A DNA stretch of 64,000 nt from Limnobacter sp. MED105 (GCF_000170915.1 NZ_ABCT01000004.1:124001-188000), one strand, 5' to 3'; shown: positions 48,475 to 58,310, counted from the first letter of the stretch. Numbers and translations: made by a program. The notes: generated from the sequence alone by a model not told the origin.

Positions 48475-49053
48475 ATGGAAGCTTTTCTCGTGTCCACCGG
48501 TGTTGTTGCACTGGCTGAAATCGGTGACAAAACCCAATTGCTGGCCTTGCTTCTGGCTGCGCGTTTCAAAAAACCCATTCCTATCATTCTTGGCATTTTG
48601 TTGGCCACCCTGCTGAACCACGGCTTGGCTGGAGTAGTGGGAGGCTGGGTCACGGCGAATGTTGGTGCGCAAACTTTGAAATGGATTTTGGGTGCGTCGT
48701 TCCTGGCGATGGCTGTGTGGGTGTTGATTCCTGACGAGATTGACGATTCTGGTTTGTCTTTCACCCGTCGGCTTGGCGTTTTTGGCACCACATTCATTGC
48801 GTTTTTTCTGGCTGAAATGGGCGACAAAACACAGGTTGCGACTGTGGCCATGGCGGCTCACTATGCCAGTGTGTTTTGGGTAGTGGTTGGCACCACGCTG
48901 GGCATGCTGATCGCCAATGTACCGGCTGTGTTGCTTGGCGACAAGCTAACCCAAAAAATTCCAGTGCGATGGGTACACATCAGCGCCGCTATCTTGTTCG
49001 CCTTGCTGGGTGTGGCAACCCTCACAGGGCTTGGAGATCAATTTGTTTTCTGA
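48475..49053 (+). CDS. UPF0016/GDT1 (TMEM165) family Mn2+ exporter
   Basis: A 192-residue membrane protein with six helices in two homologous halves. Each half has the E-x-G-D-K-T/S motif: LAEIGDKTQLLALLLAARF and LAEMGDKTQVATVAMAAHY. Members such as Vibrio MneA export Mn2+. ATG at 48475 follows the riboswitch; the long open frame from 48355 would run into the aptamer and is rejected. The riboswitch and protein family agree on manganese. Confidence 0.9.
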   Translation: MEAFLVSTGVVALAEIGDKTQLLALLLAARFKKPIPIILGILLATLLNHGLAGVVGGWVTANVGAQTLKWILGASFLAMAVWVLIPDEIDDSGLSFTRRLGVFGTTFIAFFLAEMGDKTQVATVAMAAHYASVFWVVVGTTLGMLIANVPAVLLGDKLTQKIPVRWVHISAAILFALLGVATLTGLGDQFVF

Positions 49054-49771
49054 AAACTCACGTCCCATGCACCACTGGGCAGCTTGGACGCTGCTCGGTG
49101 TGTTCATCGTTTTTTTGAACCGCTACACCGGCTGGGATCAAGCCATTTCCAATGTATTTTTTGACCCGCAGGCAGCCAGTTTTCCACTGAAGCAAAACCA
49201 GTGGCTTAGTTTGCTGTTGCACGACGGGTTGCGCTGGCTTGCCGCGGGCATCTGGCTGGTTTTTGTTTTGCTACTTTGCTTAAAGTCTGTCAGGCAGGTC
49301 TATTGGAAAGAAATTCTTTTTATCCTGTTGGTTAGCTTGCTGGCCGCGCTGGTGGTGAGTGTGCTCAAAGCCCTGTCTTCACACAGTTGTCCCTGGGATT
49401 TAAACCTGTATGGTGGAGCAGCCGATTATTTTCGGCTGTTTCAAAACACCCATGCTGTTGCAAACCCGGGGCCTGGAAAATGTTTTCCCAGCGGGCATGC
49501 ATCCACCGCATTCATGTGGATTGTGTTGCTGTACAGCCCAATGCCGTGGCTAAAGCGGCATCAAACGACAGTAGCCATCGTGGTGCTGTTCATGGGCGGG
49601 CTGGCCAGCGGCGTGCAAATTGCCAAAGGAGCCCACTTTACAAGTCATGTGCTTGCCACCGCGTGGCTTTGCTGGGGGGTTAGCTTGCTCGCCGTTGACG
49701 TTCGAAATACGCTTTCAAGGCATCGGTGCGCTGCGCGCACACGCCACTTTCCACCTCGAAAGTCAACATGA
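49043..49771 (+). CDS. PAP2-family membrane phosphatase
   Basis: A membrane phosphatase of about 242 residues. The catalytic motifs KCFPSGHAS and the later KGAHFTSHV (His) are present, along with several helices and an unusually N-terminal KALSSHSCPWDL-type first motif. The TTG at 49043 has GGAG upstream and overlaps the exporter stop; ATG at 49067 is the alternative. The family includes lipid A 1-phosphatases and undecaprenyl-pyrophosphate phosphatases. The last 92 bases overlap the opposing EptA-like gene. Confidence 0.87.
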   Translation: MFSENSRPMHHWAAWTLLGVFIVFLNRYTGWDQAISNVFFDPQAASFPLKQNQWLSLLLHDGLRWLAAGIWLVFVLLLCLKSVRQVYWKEILFILLVSLLAALVVSVLKALSSHSCPWDLNLYGGAADYFRLFQNTHAVANPGPGKCFPSGHASTAFMWIVLLYSPMPWLKRHQTTVAIVVLFMGGLASGVQIAKGAHFTSHVLATAWLCWGVSLLAVDVRNTLSRHRCAARTRHFPPRKST

Positions 49772-51305
49772 GCGAACAAAACAAATCGTCGTGCGTGAAA
49801 GGATAATCTTTGACCAGCCTCAAGTCTTCCGTGCGGTAGTCAAAGTTTTTTCCGAACCACAATAGTGACGCCACATGGGTTTGTTCCTTGGGTGAAAACA
49901 CATAAGGTGCACCGTGCAAATACATGCCCTTTTCACCCAAGGACTCACCGTGGTCGCTCACATACAGCATGGCGGTCTCATGGCTTGCATCAAACTTTTT
50001 CAGCAATGCAATGGTTTGCGCCAAAAAATAATCGGTGTACAAGATTGCGTTGTCATAGGCGTTGTTGATTTCCTCGTCGGTACATTTTGACAATTCATTG
50101 GTTTTGCACACCGGGGTGAACCGCTCGAATTCTGGCGGGTAGCGCTTGTAGTAGGCGGGGCCATGGTTGCCCATTTGATGCAACACAATCAACAGGTCTT
50201 TGCCGGGGTGTTTGCGTATGTGTTCCTCCAGCCCAACCAGCATACCGGTGTCCCGACATTCGGAATCGCACACCGGATTGATGGCCGGGTCGCGAAAATT
50301 CTCGTAGGGCAAACGAACAGCAACACCCTTGGAATCGGAATTGTTGTCGCGCCATAAAATTTCAACACCCTGGCGTTTCAGCACATCGAGTACATTTTCA
50401 AATTCATGCACGGTTTCGCCATCAAAGCCTTCGCGCCCAGCCAGAGAAAACATGCAGGGCACCGACACGGCGGTCGACGTGCCACATGAATTAACATTGC
50501 TCAGAGAAACCACGTCTTCTTTGCCCAGCGCTGGGTTGGTGGGCTTGGTGTAGCCATTCAGTGCAAACCGGTCAGCACGCGCCGTTTCGCCCACCACCAA
50601 AACAATCAGTTCTTTGGGGTGCTGCGGGGGTTCATCATTCAATGCAGCGTCTGGCGCAACTGCTTGCACCACCACGGGGCCAGCACTGCCTTTGATTTTG
50701 CTGCTTGCCAGGCGAATGGCCGAGTAAGTGAAGTAAGTTGGGTTGGCGTAAAAGCGCAGGCTTTTGTGTTCACGAAAAAACGAAGCGTATTGAGAAGTAA
50801 ATGGTACGATCAGCAGTACCATGCCAACCAGCAAACACAAACTGAATAGTGTTTTTGCACGTAGTTCTGTTACGAAGCCTGCAGTCTTGGGCATGCGGCG
50901 CAACACATACCAGGCAGGCAGCACACCCAGGCCCAACAGGTAAAGCAGCATGGAAGTTGAGAAAAGATCTCCTGCTTCGGAAGCATTGGTTTGCAGGGTA
51001 TTTTCCAGCATGGTCTGGTCAATCACCGTGCTATAGGCCGACATGAAATACGCTGCCATGCTTGAAGCGAGCAAATAAAAGGCCAACACCCATCTAGCCG
51101 CACGTCCATGGCAAAGCCAAAGCAGCATGAAAGTGGTGGCCAGGGTAAACAACAAAAGTACCGAACTGACGAACAACAAGTTACCGTCGCTAAGCGGGTA
51201 GGCCAACAGCAACTGGCTTGCAAAGCTGCCATTGGCTACCAGCATGAGAAAAACTGAAACACCGGTGATCCAGCGGTTTTGTGCATTAAGAATGTTGTGC
51301 CACAT
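49680..51305 (-). CDS. EptA-type phosphoethanolamine transferase
   Basis: A 541-residue inner-membrane enzyme with five N-terminal helices and a periplasmic sulfatase-like domain. Seen: VVGETARADRFALNGY (the metal-binding/nucleophile Thr), NSCGTSTAVSVPCMFS, LHQMGNHGPAYYKRY and YVSDHGESLGEKGMYLHG. It transfers phosphoethanolamine to lipid A and so reduces binding of cationic peptides. ATG at 51305 (MWHNIL) is chosen over the in-frame start at 51326. The 3' end overlaps PAP2 by 92 bp. Confidence 0.9.
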   Translation of the reverse strand: MWHNILNAQNRWITGVSVFLMLVANGSFASQLLLAYPLSDGNLLFVSSVLLLFTLATTFMLLWLCHGRAARWVLAFYLLASSMAAYFMSAYSTVIDQTMLENTLQTNASEAGDLFSTSMLLYLLGLGVLPAWYVLRRMPKTAGFVTELRAKTLFSLCLLVGMVLLIVPFTSQYASFFREHKSLRFYANPTYFTYSAIRLASSKIKGSAGPVVVQAVAPDAALNDEPPQHPKELIVLVVGETARADRFALNGYTKPTNPALGKEDVVSLSNVNSCGTSTAVSVPCMFSLAGREGFDGETVHEFENVLDVLKRQGVEILWRDNNSDSKGVAVRLPYENFRDPAINPVCDSECRDTGMLVGLEEHIRKHPGKDLLIVLHQMGNHGPAYYKRYPPEFERFTPVCKTNELSKCTDEEINNAYDNAILYTDYFLAQTIALLKKFDASHETAMLYVSDHGESLGEKGMYLHGAPYVFSPKEQTHVASLLWFGKNFDYRTEDLRLVKDYPFTHDDLFCSLMLTFEVESGVCAQRTDALKAYFERQRRAS

Positions 51306-51373
51306 GTTTATCCAAAAAATAATCAAAAATTGGGTCAGGGATGCACTCGAGTTGATTGCGATAGTTGTTCGCG

Positions 51374-51703
51374 CTACGGGCTTGGTTGCAACATGATAAC
51401 CGCCATGCCCGCCAAAGCCAGGCCTGCGCCAGCAATGTCCCAGCGGGTCAAACTGATGCCTTCAATCCAATAAAGCCAAAGCAGCGCTACTGTAATGTAC
51501 ATTCCGCCATAGGCGGCGTAGGTACGCCCCGCAGCCGAAGGGTGCAAAGTAAGCAACCAGGCAAACAAAACAAGAAACCCGATGGCCGGAAGCCATAACC
51601 ACGGGGACCTGTCTTGTTTCAGCACCAGCCAGGGTAGATAACAACCTAGGATTTCAGAGAGGGCTGTAAGTGCAAACAGAGTGGTGAATTTAATTAGCTC
51701 CAT
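51374..51703 (-). CDS. YnfA family membrane protein
   Basis: A 109-residue protein with four hydrophobic helices. [38 protein letters not shown] and the final GMAVIMLQP match the UPF0060 (YnfA) family, which is related to small multidrug transporters. It is a likely small-molecule or proton-coupled exporter. The gene is between eptA-like and the czc operon, all on the minus strand. Confidence 0.9.
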   Translation of the reverse strand: MELIKFTTLFALTALSEILGCYLPWLVLKQDRSPWLWLPAIGFLVLFAWLLTLHPSAAGRTYAAYGGMYITVALLWLYWIEGISLTRWDIAGAGLALAGMAVIMLQPSP

Positions 51704-51737
51704 GGCAGTACAGCCCTTATCGGTGACAATATTCGGA

Positions 51738-52130
51738 TTATTTTGATTTGAATCGAACGGTTATCCGTTTCTTGTTGGAAAACTCCACCGTGGTCAAAGC
51801 AGTAAAGGCTGAGGTTTTCAGTTCAACACCCTCACCTTGAAGCATGGTTGAATTGCCAGTTAATGCAACTTCTTTCTTTTGCCCACCATTCAACAAAATC
51901 ACTTTGCCAGAGGCCTCGCTGAAGTCTACGGCCTTGCCGTGATCCATGGCGTAGAGCGAAGTGCCTTCGGGCTTTACCACCAACTCAAACTCTATGTGAT
52001 TGCTTTCAGATACGACACCGCCGTGCTTGGGCTCCATGCTGTGTATGTCTTTTCCTTGCGCAATTGCAGATACGGTATTTAAACCGAAACCCAATACCAA
52101 TGCACACCACAGCAATTTGATTGATTTCAT
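51738..52130 (-). CDS. Small secreted protein resembling the CzcB N-terminal metal domain
   Basis: A 130-residue exported protein (signal [19 protein letters not shown]). The mature part has [36 protein letters not shown] and [16 protein letters not shown]. This resembles the N-terminal segment that precedes the barrel-sandwich in some CzcB proteins, but here it stands alone. GGAG six bases before the ATG at 52130 supports this start. It is the last gene of the second czc operon and may be a periplasmic metal-binding helper. Confidence 0.75.
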   Translation of the reverse strand: MKSIKLLWCALVLGFGLNTVSAIAQGKDIHSMEPKHGGVVSESNHIEFELVVKPEGTSLYAMDHGKAVDFSEASGKVILLNGGQKKEVALTGNSTMLQGEGVELKTSAFTALTTVEFSNKKRITVRFKSK

Positions 52131-52155
52131 CTTCATCTCCATTCTGTTTAAAAAA

Positions 52156-55100
52156 TTACAATGCTTGAGCATCGGATTGCTCCATTAACCTCTCGGCATC
52201 CTTGCGCCCAAAAACCCAAAACAATGCTGGCGTTAAAAAGGTATCCAGCAAGGTTGAACTGATCAGACCAGCAAAAATTACAACTGCAACCGGGTGCAAA
52301 ATTTCGGTGCCCGGGCGCTCTGCCTCAAACAGCAATGGTGCCAAAGCAAATGCAGTGACCAGTGCCGTCATCAACACGGGACTTAACCGTTCCATGGATC
52401 CGCGCACGATCATGGACTGGGTAAAACTCTCGTGTTCGAATCGCATCAGGTTGATGTAGTGGCTCACCTTCAAAATGCCGTTGCGAACTGAAATACCCGC
52501 AAGCGTGATAAAACCAATCAATGCAGCCACTGACAAAGGCTGTCCGGATAACCACAAGCCAAGAACTGCACCTACCATGGCCAATGGAATATTGCCCATG
52601 ATGATGGCCGACAAGCGCACCGACTGATAACGGCTGTAAAGCACCGCAAACATCAGCACGAGTGAAATGATTGACAGAAAACCGACTAAGCGTGTGGCTT
52701 CTTCCTGAGCCTCAAACTGGCCGCCCAGAGTAATGAAATAGCCTTCCGGTAAATTAGTATTTGCAACTGTGGTACGAATGTCTTCAACCACTTCGGAAAG
52801 CGCTCTGCCTTGGGCGTTGGCAGAAATCACGATTCTCCGTTTGCCATCATCACGACTTATCTGGTTGGGGCCATCACTGTCTTCAATGCTGGCCAACAAA
52901 GACAATGGAACTGCACCCAAGGGGGTCGGTATCAGCAAAGTCTTGAGTTGCTCCAAACTGCGGTCTTTTTCTGCCAGTTTCAAAACCAGGGCAAAACGCC
53001 GGTTGCCTTCAACCACCTGAGTGATTTTCTCGCCCTCAATCAAAGCCTGTAGAGAATGCAACACTTCCGATGAAGACACACCATACCGGGATGCGGCATC
53101 GTAGTTGATCCGCACTTTGATCTCTGGTGCGAGTACCTGCTTCTCGACTTCCAGATCAACCAGCCCATCAATTGTTGACAGCTCTGCACGCAGAGTTTCA
53201 GCGGTGCCACGCAAGGTATCCAAGTCTTCCCCGAATACCTTGATCGCGATTTGCGAACGTACACCGGAAAGCATGTGATCAATGCGATGTGAAATGGGCT
53301 GCCCTACCGCAATAGCCGCCGGCAAGTTCTGGAGTCGTTCGCGTATTTCCGCTTGTAACTCCGCCATGGGGCGAGTCATGTCACCGGCAGGAATCAACCC
53401 CAAATCCAGTTCGGACACATGCACACCTTCGGCATGTTCATCCAGCTCCGCACGACCACTTCGCCGCCCAATGTGTGTAATTTCTGGAATGTCTTTGAGC
53501 AACACTTCCGCTTGAGAGGCCAATTTCGAGGACTCTTCCAAGGTGACGCCAGGATTTAACCTCATACCGATCAGCAAGGTGCCTTCATTGAAAGGCGGAA
53601 GGAATGTTTTAGCAAAAAATGGTACTGATGCGCCTGCAACAATTACCGCAATCACACCCGCCCAAATCGCCGCTTTCGGGTTATTCAGCACTCCAGACAA
53701 GCCAACCTGATACTTGGACTTTAACCAAGCCAACACGCGAGTATCGCCATGATCAAGATCCTTGATGCCTGGCAACAGGTAATACGACAACACGGGTGTC
53801 ACCGTGACAGAAACCACCAGCGATGCGAGGGTAGACACGATAAACGCAATGCCCAAGGGCACAAACAACTTGCCTTCAATGCCAGGCAAAGCGAACAAGG
53901 GGATGAACACCAACACAATAATCACCGTGGCGTACACAATACCTGTTCTTACTTCAAGCGATGCCTTGCGCACAAGGCCCACCAGGTCGAAAGCAACACC
54001 AGGGTGTTTCGCCCGTTGTTCCTTCAAACGGCGAAGAATATTTTCTACGTCTACCACGGCATCATCGACCAAACCACCAATGGCAATGGCCAACCCACCC
54101 AGCGTCATGGTGTTGATGGAAAGTCCAAAATACTCAAACACCAAGGCGGTGATGAAAATAGACACAGGGATGGCAACCAGTGCGATCACGGTCGGGCGAA
54201 TCGTACCCAAGAAAAAAAACAGCACTGCAGCTACAAATATCGAAGCGCCAATCAGCTTTCCTTGCAAGGTGGAAATTGAGGCCTCAATGAAACTGGCCTG
54301 TCTGAAAGTCACACGCGGTGTTTCCATTCCTTCTGGCAAGCTGCTGCCCATGGAAACCAGGGCCTCTTCAATCCTTTTGGTTAAGGCAATGGTGTCAGCG
54401 CTTGGCTGCTTTTGTACGCCCAAAATTACAGCGGGTTTGCCTTCAAACCCGGCATCACCCCGTTTAACTGCGGCCGCAAAATCCACCTTGGCGACTTGCT
54501 TGAGCAGCACTGGCACACCGTCTTTTGAACCTACAGCCACCTTTCCAAGGTCCTCCAAAGAGGACGTTCTTCCAAGGTTTCGAATCAGGTACTCACGGCC
54601 ATTAAGCGCCAAAAATCCGCCCGATGTATTGGATGCAAAACCGCTCAAGGCCTGCTGCAGGTCCTCAATGGTAATACCCAAATTAACCATCCGCTGCAAA
54701 TCTGGTTGAACCTGAAACTGGCGTACTTCACCACCAATCGGGATCACCTGTGCCACGCCTTGAATCGATAACAATCGGGGGCGAAGCACCCAATCAGCAT
54801 ACTCGCGCACTTGCATGGGTGTGGTCTTGCTCGAATCAATCGGTATGGCGATTTGCATGATCTCGCCCATGATTGAACTGACTGGCCCCATCACCGGTGC
54901 CACGCCTGCAGGAATGGATTCCTCCAGGCTGGAAAGCCGCTCAGATACCATTTGACGTGCCCGATAAATCTCAGTATCCCAATTGAAAGTCACGTAAATG
55001 AACGAGAGTCCGGCACTGGATACCGAGCGAATGACCTCGACACCCGGAAGACCGTTCAAAGCTGTTTCCAAAGGAAACGTAATTAATTGTTCGACTTCCT

Positions 55101-55275
55101 CCGAAGCCATACCACCGGCTTCAGTAATCACGGTCACCGTTGGTTTGTTCAGATCGGGAAATACATCAACCGGTGTTTGGGTCAGCGTATAGGCCCCATA
55201 CACGGTCAAAATAAGCGCGCCGAGAAGTACCAGCAGCCGGTTCTTCAGGCTGCTGTCTAATAACATTTGAAACAT
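52156..55275 (-). CDS. czcA: Heavy-metal efflux RND pump (CzcA/CusA family)
   Basis: A 1039-residue RND antiporter. The TM4 signature reads AIGGLVDDAVVDVEN (near 397-411), which differs from the [15 protein letters not shown] of the other czcA. The N-terminus (NRLLVLLGALILTVYGAY) and TPVDVFPDLNKPTVTVITEA are typical of the heavy-metal subgroup. Substrate is uncertain: the changed TM4 suggests a metal range different from Zn/Co/Cd. Start at 55275, with another ATG at 55266 nearby. Confidence 0.9.
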   Translation of the reverse strand: MFQMLLDSSLKNRLLVLLGALILTVYGAYTLTQTPVDVFPDLNKPTVTVITEAGGMASEEVEQLITFPLETALNGLPGVEVIRSVSSAGLSFIYVTFNWDTEIYRARQMVSERLSSLEESIPAGVAPVMGPVSSIMGEIMQIAIPIDSSKTTPMQVREYADWVLRPRLLSIQGVAQVIPIGGEVRQFQVQPDLQRMVNLGITIEDLQQALSGFASNTSGGFLALNGREYLIRNLGRTSSLEDLGKVAVGSKDGVPVLLKQVAKVDFAAAVKRGDAGFEGKPAVILGVQKQPSADTIALTKRIEEALVSMGSSLPEGMETPRVTFRQASFIEASISTLQGKLIGASIFVAAVLFFFLGTIRPTVIALVAIPVSIFITALVFEYFGLSINTMTLGGLAIAIGGLVDDAVVDVENILRRLKEQRAKHPGVAFDLVGLVRKASLEVRTGIVYATVIIVLVFIPLFALPGIEGKLFVPLGIAFIVSTLASLVVSVTVTPVLSYYLLPGIKDLDHGDTRVLAWLKSKYQVGLSGVLNNPKAAIWAGVIAVIVAGASVPFFAKTFLPPFNEGTLLIGMRLNPGVTLEESSKLASQAEVLLKDIPEITHIGRRSGRAELDEHAEGVHVSELDLGLIPAGDMTRPMAELQAEIRERLQNLPAAIAVGQPISHRIDHMLSGVRSQIAIKVFGEDLDTLRGTAETLRAELSTIDGLVDLEVEKQVLAPEIKVRINYDAASRYGVSSSEVLHSLQALIEGEKITQVVEGNRRFALVLKLAEKDRSLEQLKTLLIPTPLGAVPLSLLASIEDSDGPNQISRDDGKRRIVISANAQGRALSEVVEDIRTTVANTNLPEGYFITLGGQFEAQEEATRLVGFLSIISLVLMFAVLYSRYQSVRLSAIIMGNIPLAMVGAVLGLWLSGQPLSVAALIGFITLAGISVRNGILKVSHYINLMRFEHESFTQSMIVRGSMERLSPVLMTALVTAFALAPLLFEAERPGTEILHPVAVVIFAGLISSTLLDTFLTPALFWVFGRKDAERLMEQSDAQAL

Positions 55276-55287
55276 GTCGGCGCCCCC

Positions 55288-56400
55288 TTATCGAACCTGG
55301 TTGATCAAGGTCGAACCTTGAATCACCACGCGTTCATCACCGGTCAGACCGCTTCGTACCAAAACCTCAACGCCGTTCAACGGCTCAGTCAACACCACCT
55401 TGGGCTCGAACAGTTCCGGTTCTTTCTTGACCCATACAATGGTTTGATTGGCAGCGTTTTTAACCACCGCAGCACTGGGTATGGCAATACCGTCTATCTG
55501 ATCTACTAGCTCCCCATATACTTTCAAAAGTTGCCCTGTCGGAAAGCGGATACTCTCAACATCGCGGGCTTCAAATACCAAAGACAGCGACTGATTTTTT
55601 ACGCTGCTGGCTGCACCCACGTAATTTAGTTTTAAAGTTTTTTCACCTGCAGGAATCTGAGCGGAGGAAAACTGGGGAACAGCGTTGGGCTCAAACCAAG
55701 TGGCTTCAATACGAACCACTTTGGGATTCACGATTTCAAACAGCACATCGCCTTCAGAAAAAACCTTGCCAGCAATAGCTGCTGTCGAAGCAACAACACC
55801 GTTTGACAAAGAACGAAGCTCCTCGCGCGAGCCAATACCGCCAGATACCGCAGACACTTGCTCACCAAGGCTATGTACCTGCGCTTGGGTGGCTTGAATT
55901 TCTTTCTTGGGTACGGTGTCAGCCAGTAGGGTTAACCGATCCAAGCGTTGTTTGGCCAACGCCAATTCAGATTTCAATTGTGACAATTGCGCCAGTTGGG
56001 CAGACTTTTCAAGGGGGGCTTGGGGGGTCTGGATAAATCCCAAAATTTGTCCTTTCGTTACCGGCTCCCCAAGTTTCGGAACACCATTGCTGGAAGGCAC
56101 AAAAAAACCTCCCAGGCTGGTTTGCACCACACCGCCCGATTGGGGATCCAGCGCCACTTGACCATTCATTTCAATTACCTTGGCCTGTGGTTTTACTTGC
56201 ACAATTTGTGTTCGCAAATCCAACTGCCGTTGTGCCGGTTTTGGCAGGAACACTTCACCCGTAGCAAGTCGCTTGGGACCATCCCCAGTGCTGGCAACGG
56301 CTGCTTCGTCGCCGTGATCGTGCCCAGGGCCCGCGTACACAGAAAGCGGCGCTGACAAGCTGAATGCCAATACAGAGAGAACAAACTGTTTTTTCAACAT
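55288..56400 (-). CDS. czcB: RND efflux membrane fusion protein
   Basis: A 370-residue adaptor. A signal peptide is followed by GPGHDHGDEAA, a His/Asp motif at the N-terminus of the mature protein, and by LGGFFVPSSNGVPKLGEPVT, SNGVVASTAAIAGKVFSEGD (barrel-sandwich halves). It is shorter than the CzcB at 34196 and lacks the N-terminal metal domain. That domain may be supplied by the separate proteins at 56403 and 51738. Twelve bases upstream of czcA. Confidence 0.88.
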   Translation of the reverse strand: MLKKQFVLSVLAFSLSAPLSVYAGPGHDHGDEAAVASTGDGPKRLATGEVFLPKPAQRQLDLRTQIVQVKPQAKVIEMNGQVALDPQSGGVVQTSLGGFFVPSSNGVPKLGEPVTKGQILGFIQTPQAPLEKSAQLAQLSQLKSELALAKQRLDRLTLLADTVPKKEIQATQAQVHSLGEQVSAVSGGIGSREELRSLSNGVVASTAAIAGKVFSEGDVLFEIVNPKVVRIEATWFEPNAVPQFSSAQIPAGEKTLKLNYVGAASSVKNQSLSLVFEARDVESIRFPTGQLLKVYGELVDQIDGIAIPSAAVVKNAANQTIVWVKKEPELFEPKVVLTEPLNGVEVLVRSGLTGDERVVIQGSTLINQVR

Positions 56401-56402
56401 GA

Positions 56403-56981
56403 TTATTTCTCTCCCTTTGATTTAAGACGAAGATATCCGACCACGAACAAGGCGAGAATCAACAATCCACCAATCCCGTACAAGACTATTATCGAGAGAC
56501 GTGACTGCACTTCTTCAACACTATCGAGATCGTCGTGGTGACCAACAATCAGATCCCCAGCCAAAAGATCGATATCCTCGCCTGCAGACACAGTCATGCT
56601 CACAGCCACAGTCCCTTCCTCGATTCCCTCGGGTAACTGCGCATCAAACTCGCCTTCACTGTGCAATTCAACGGGCACCTGTTGACCGTTCAGTTCCAGT
56701 TCCAACTTGGCGTTTTGCACCGGTGCATTGGTGGCTGCATGGTCGATGTAAATTTCAAGCATGCGACCTTTCAAAATGCCGACCGCCTCGAACAATTCTG
56801 ATTCCATGACCACGCGAGGCGACGCTTCACCAGCAGCAACAGGTGCTTCATCACCGTGGTCGTGACCCGGACCTGCGTACGCTATCGCAGAGAAGAGAAT
56901 CGAGCTGGCTAGCACTGCGGCTGACAACATATAGGTTAAAAATTTGATTTTTTGCATGACGTTGATCTCAATATTGTTCAT
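56403..56981 (-). CDS. Membrane-anchored accessory protein of czc operon
   Basis: A 192-residue protein with a signal peptide, GPGHDHGDEAPVAAGEASPR at the mature N-terminus (the same His/Asp motif as the adjacent CzcB), a soluble domain with ILKGRMLEIYIDHAATNAP and a C-terminal membrane helix (IIVLYGIGGLLILALFVVGYL). The middle resembles the N-terminal domain of larger CzcB proteins. The start overlaps the czcC stop (ATGA). It may present metal to the pump. Known only by context. Confidence 0.72.
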   Translation of the reverse strand: MNNIEINVMQKIKFLTYMLSAAVLASSILFSAIAYAGPGHDHGDEAPVAAGEASPRVVMESELFEAVGILKGRMLEIYIDHAATNAPVQNAKLELELNGQQVPVELHSEGEFDAQLPEGIEEGTVAVSMTVSAGEDIDLLAGDLIVGHHDDLDSVEEVQSRLSIIVLYGIGGLLILALFVVGYLRLKSKGEK

Positions 56982-58225
56982 GGTAGAAGCCCCAAGGCCT
57001 GTTTGTAGGCAGAAACTTTTGCGGCATATTCGATGGCAGATTTCCGGGCCAGCTTATCGGCCTCAAAGGCCTTCTGTTCGGCAAGAAGCAAGGTGGGCAA
57101 ATCGGTTTCACCTAGATCAAATGACTTTTTGTAGAGTTCAAAGGTTTTCGCCGCCAACTTGGCCTGCTCTTGAGCAGAGGCCCTGAGTTGAGCAAACATA
57201 TCCAAATTACTTTCAGCAACGCGACCAAGAACAACTATCTGTCGCTGGGTTTTTGTTAATGCGGCTTGAGCAGCAATGCTTTCACTTTCTGCCTGCAATA
57301 CCCGGCTTTGATATTCCGACGAGTTGCCCAAAGGAATTCGCGTTGAAATCACCAACGACTTTTCGCTCGCCGAGGTGAATGCACCACGATCGCTGATGAT
57401 GGCCAAACCCACCTCAGGATTCGCCCGCGCTTGGGTTTGCACCAAATCGCTTTGTTGTTGCTGGGCCATCACCTTAAGCTGTGCCAACTTGATAGCGGGG
57501 TGATCAAGCGGTTTCAAACCATTGGGAATGTCGGTGCTCTCGGTTTGAATCCGTGAAAGTATTGAAACAGGCAAACCGATGGTGGCTGAATAATCAGCAC
57601 TGACGTCACCCAGAATGCCTTGAGCGCGAAGAAGTTCAGCACGGGATTGCTCATACAATGCGGATGCTTGATAAAAATCGGTTTGGGCCAAGTCACCGGC
57701 CTTAACCCGCTTTTCAACATCGACCATCAATTCTTTGGCTGTTTTCAGTCGCGCTTGGGCAATCTCAACATCAAGATTCGCCCCCAAGGTATTCCAAACT
57801 GTTTGCCGAACGAGGCCTGCAAGCTCCAGTTTCTTTTGTTCAAGCTGCAGCTGGACCAACTCAATTTCTGTGTCTCGCAATGATTGGGTACGCGCCCTCT
57901 CGTTCCAATTCCAGATGGGTGCGGACACACCTAGCTCGATTTCTCGCAAGCCTTGGTTGTTGTAGTTCCGGTCAGATCGATACGATCCTTCCAGAGAAAG
58001 TGGTTGGGCAGTCAAGGCGCTGGCCGCACTCCTTCTCGCTTTGAATGCTTCAATGCGCTTCAGTGCCGACTGCACTTCTGGATCGATGCTCAATGCTGAT
58101 TCAAAGGCGTCTTGAACAGTTAATTCGGTTTCCACTGGCATGGATTGTTGTGCAAACGCAGGTATAGATGCGTTAAACAGCAATATGACCAAGCAAGTGG
58201 ACACCACGCGATGTGGTGAATACAT
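56978..58225 (-). CDS. czcC: CzcC-type outer membrane factor
   Basis: A 415-residue TolC-family channel subunit. A signal peptide (CLVILLFNASIPAFAQQ) and two OEP repeats (EVQSALKRIEAFKARRSAAS, TDFYQASALYEQSRAELLRA) are visible. GGAGAAA precedes the ATG at 58225, which is preferred over the in-frame start at 58276. It is the outer-membrane part of the second efflux complex. Confidence 0.88.
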   Translation of the reverse strand: MYSPHRVVSTCLVILLFNASIPAFAQQSMPVETELTVQDAFESALSIDPEVQSALKRIEAFKARRSAASALTAQPLSLEGSYRSDRNYNNQGLREIELGVSAPIWNWNERARTQSLRDTEIELVQLQLEQKKLELAGLVRQTVWNTLGANLDVEIAQARLKTAKELMVDVEKRVKAGDLAQTDFYQASALYEQSRAELLRAQGILGDVSADYSATIGLPVSILSRIQTESTDIPNGLKPLDHPAIKLAQLKVMAQQQQSDLVQTQARANPEVGLAIISDRGAFTSASEKSLVISTRIPLGNSSEYQSRVLQAESESIAAQAALTKTQRQIVVLGRVAESNLDMFAQLRASAQEQAKLAAKTFELYKKSFDLGETDLPTLLLAEQKAFEADKLARKSAIEYAAKVSAYKQALGLLP

Positions 58226-58310
58226 GGGTAATTTCTCCAAACAAAACAGATGAACTGCCCTTTTCGGTCTGCACAAGCAGGCATCAAAGGGTGGCTAATT
58301 CAGGTTTTGT

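Noticed and set aside
53804-54709. 301-codon plus-strand ORF opposite the second czcA
   Set aside because: Antisense shadow of a well-conserved RND gene; composition is dominated by Thr, Ser and Pro codons mirrored from hydrophobic helices. No ribosome binding site or family.
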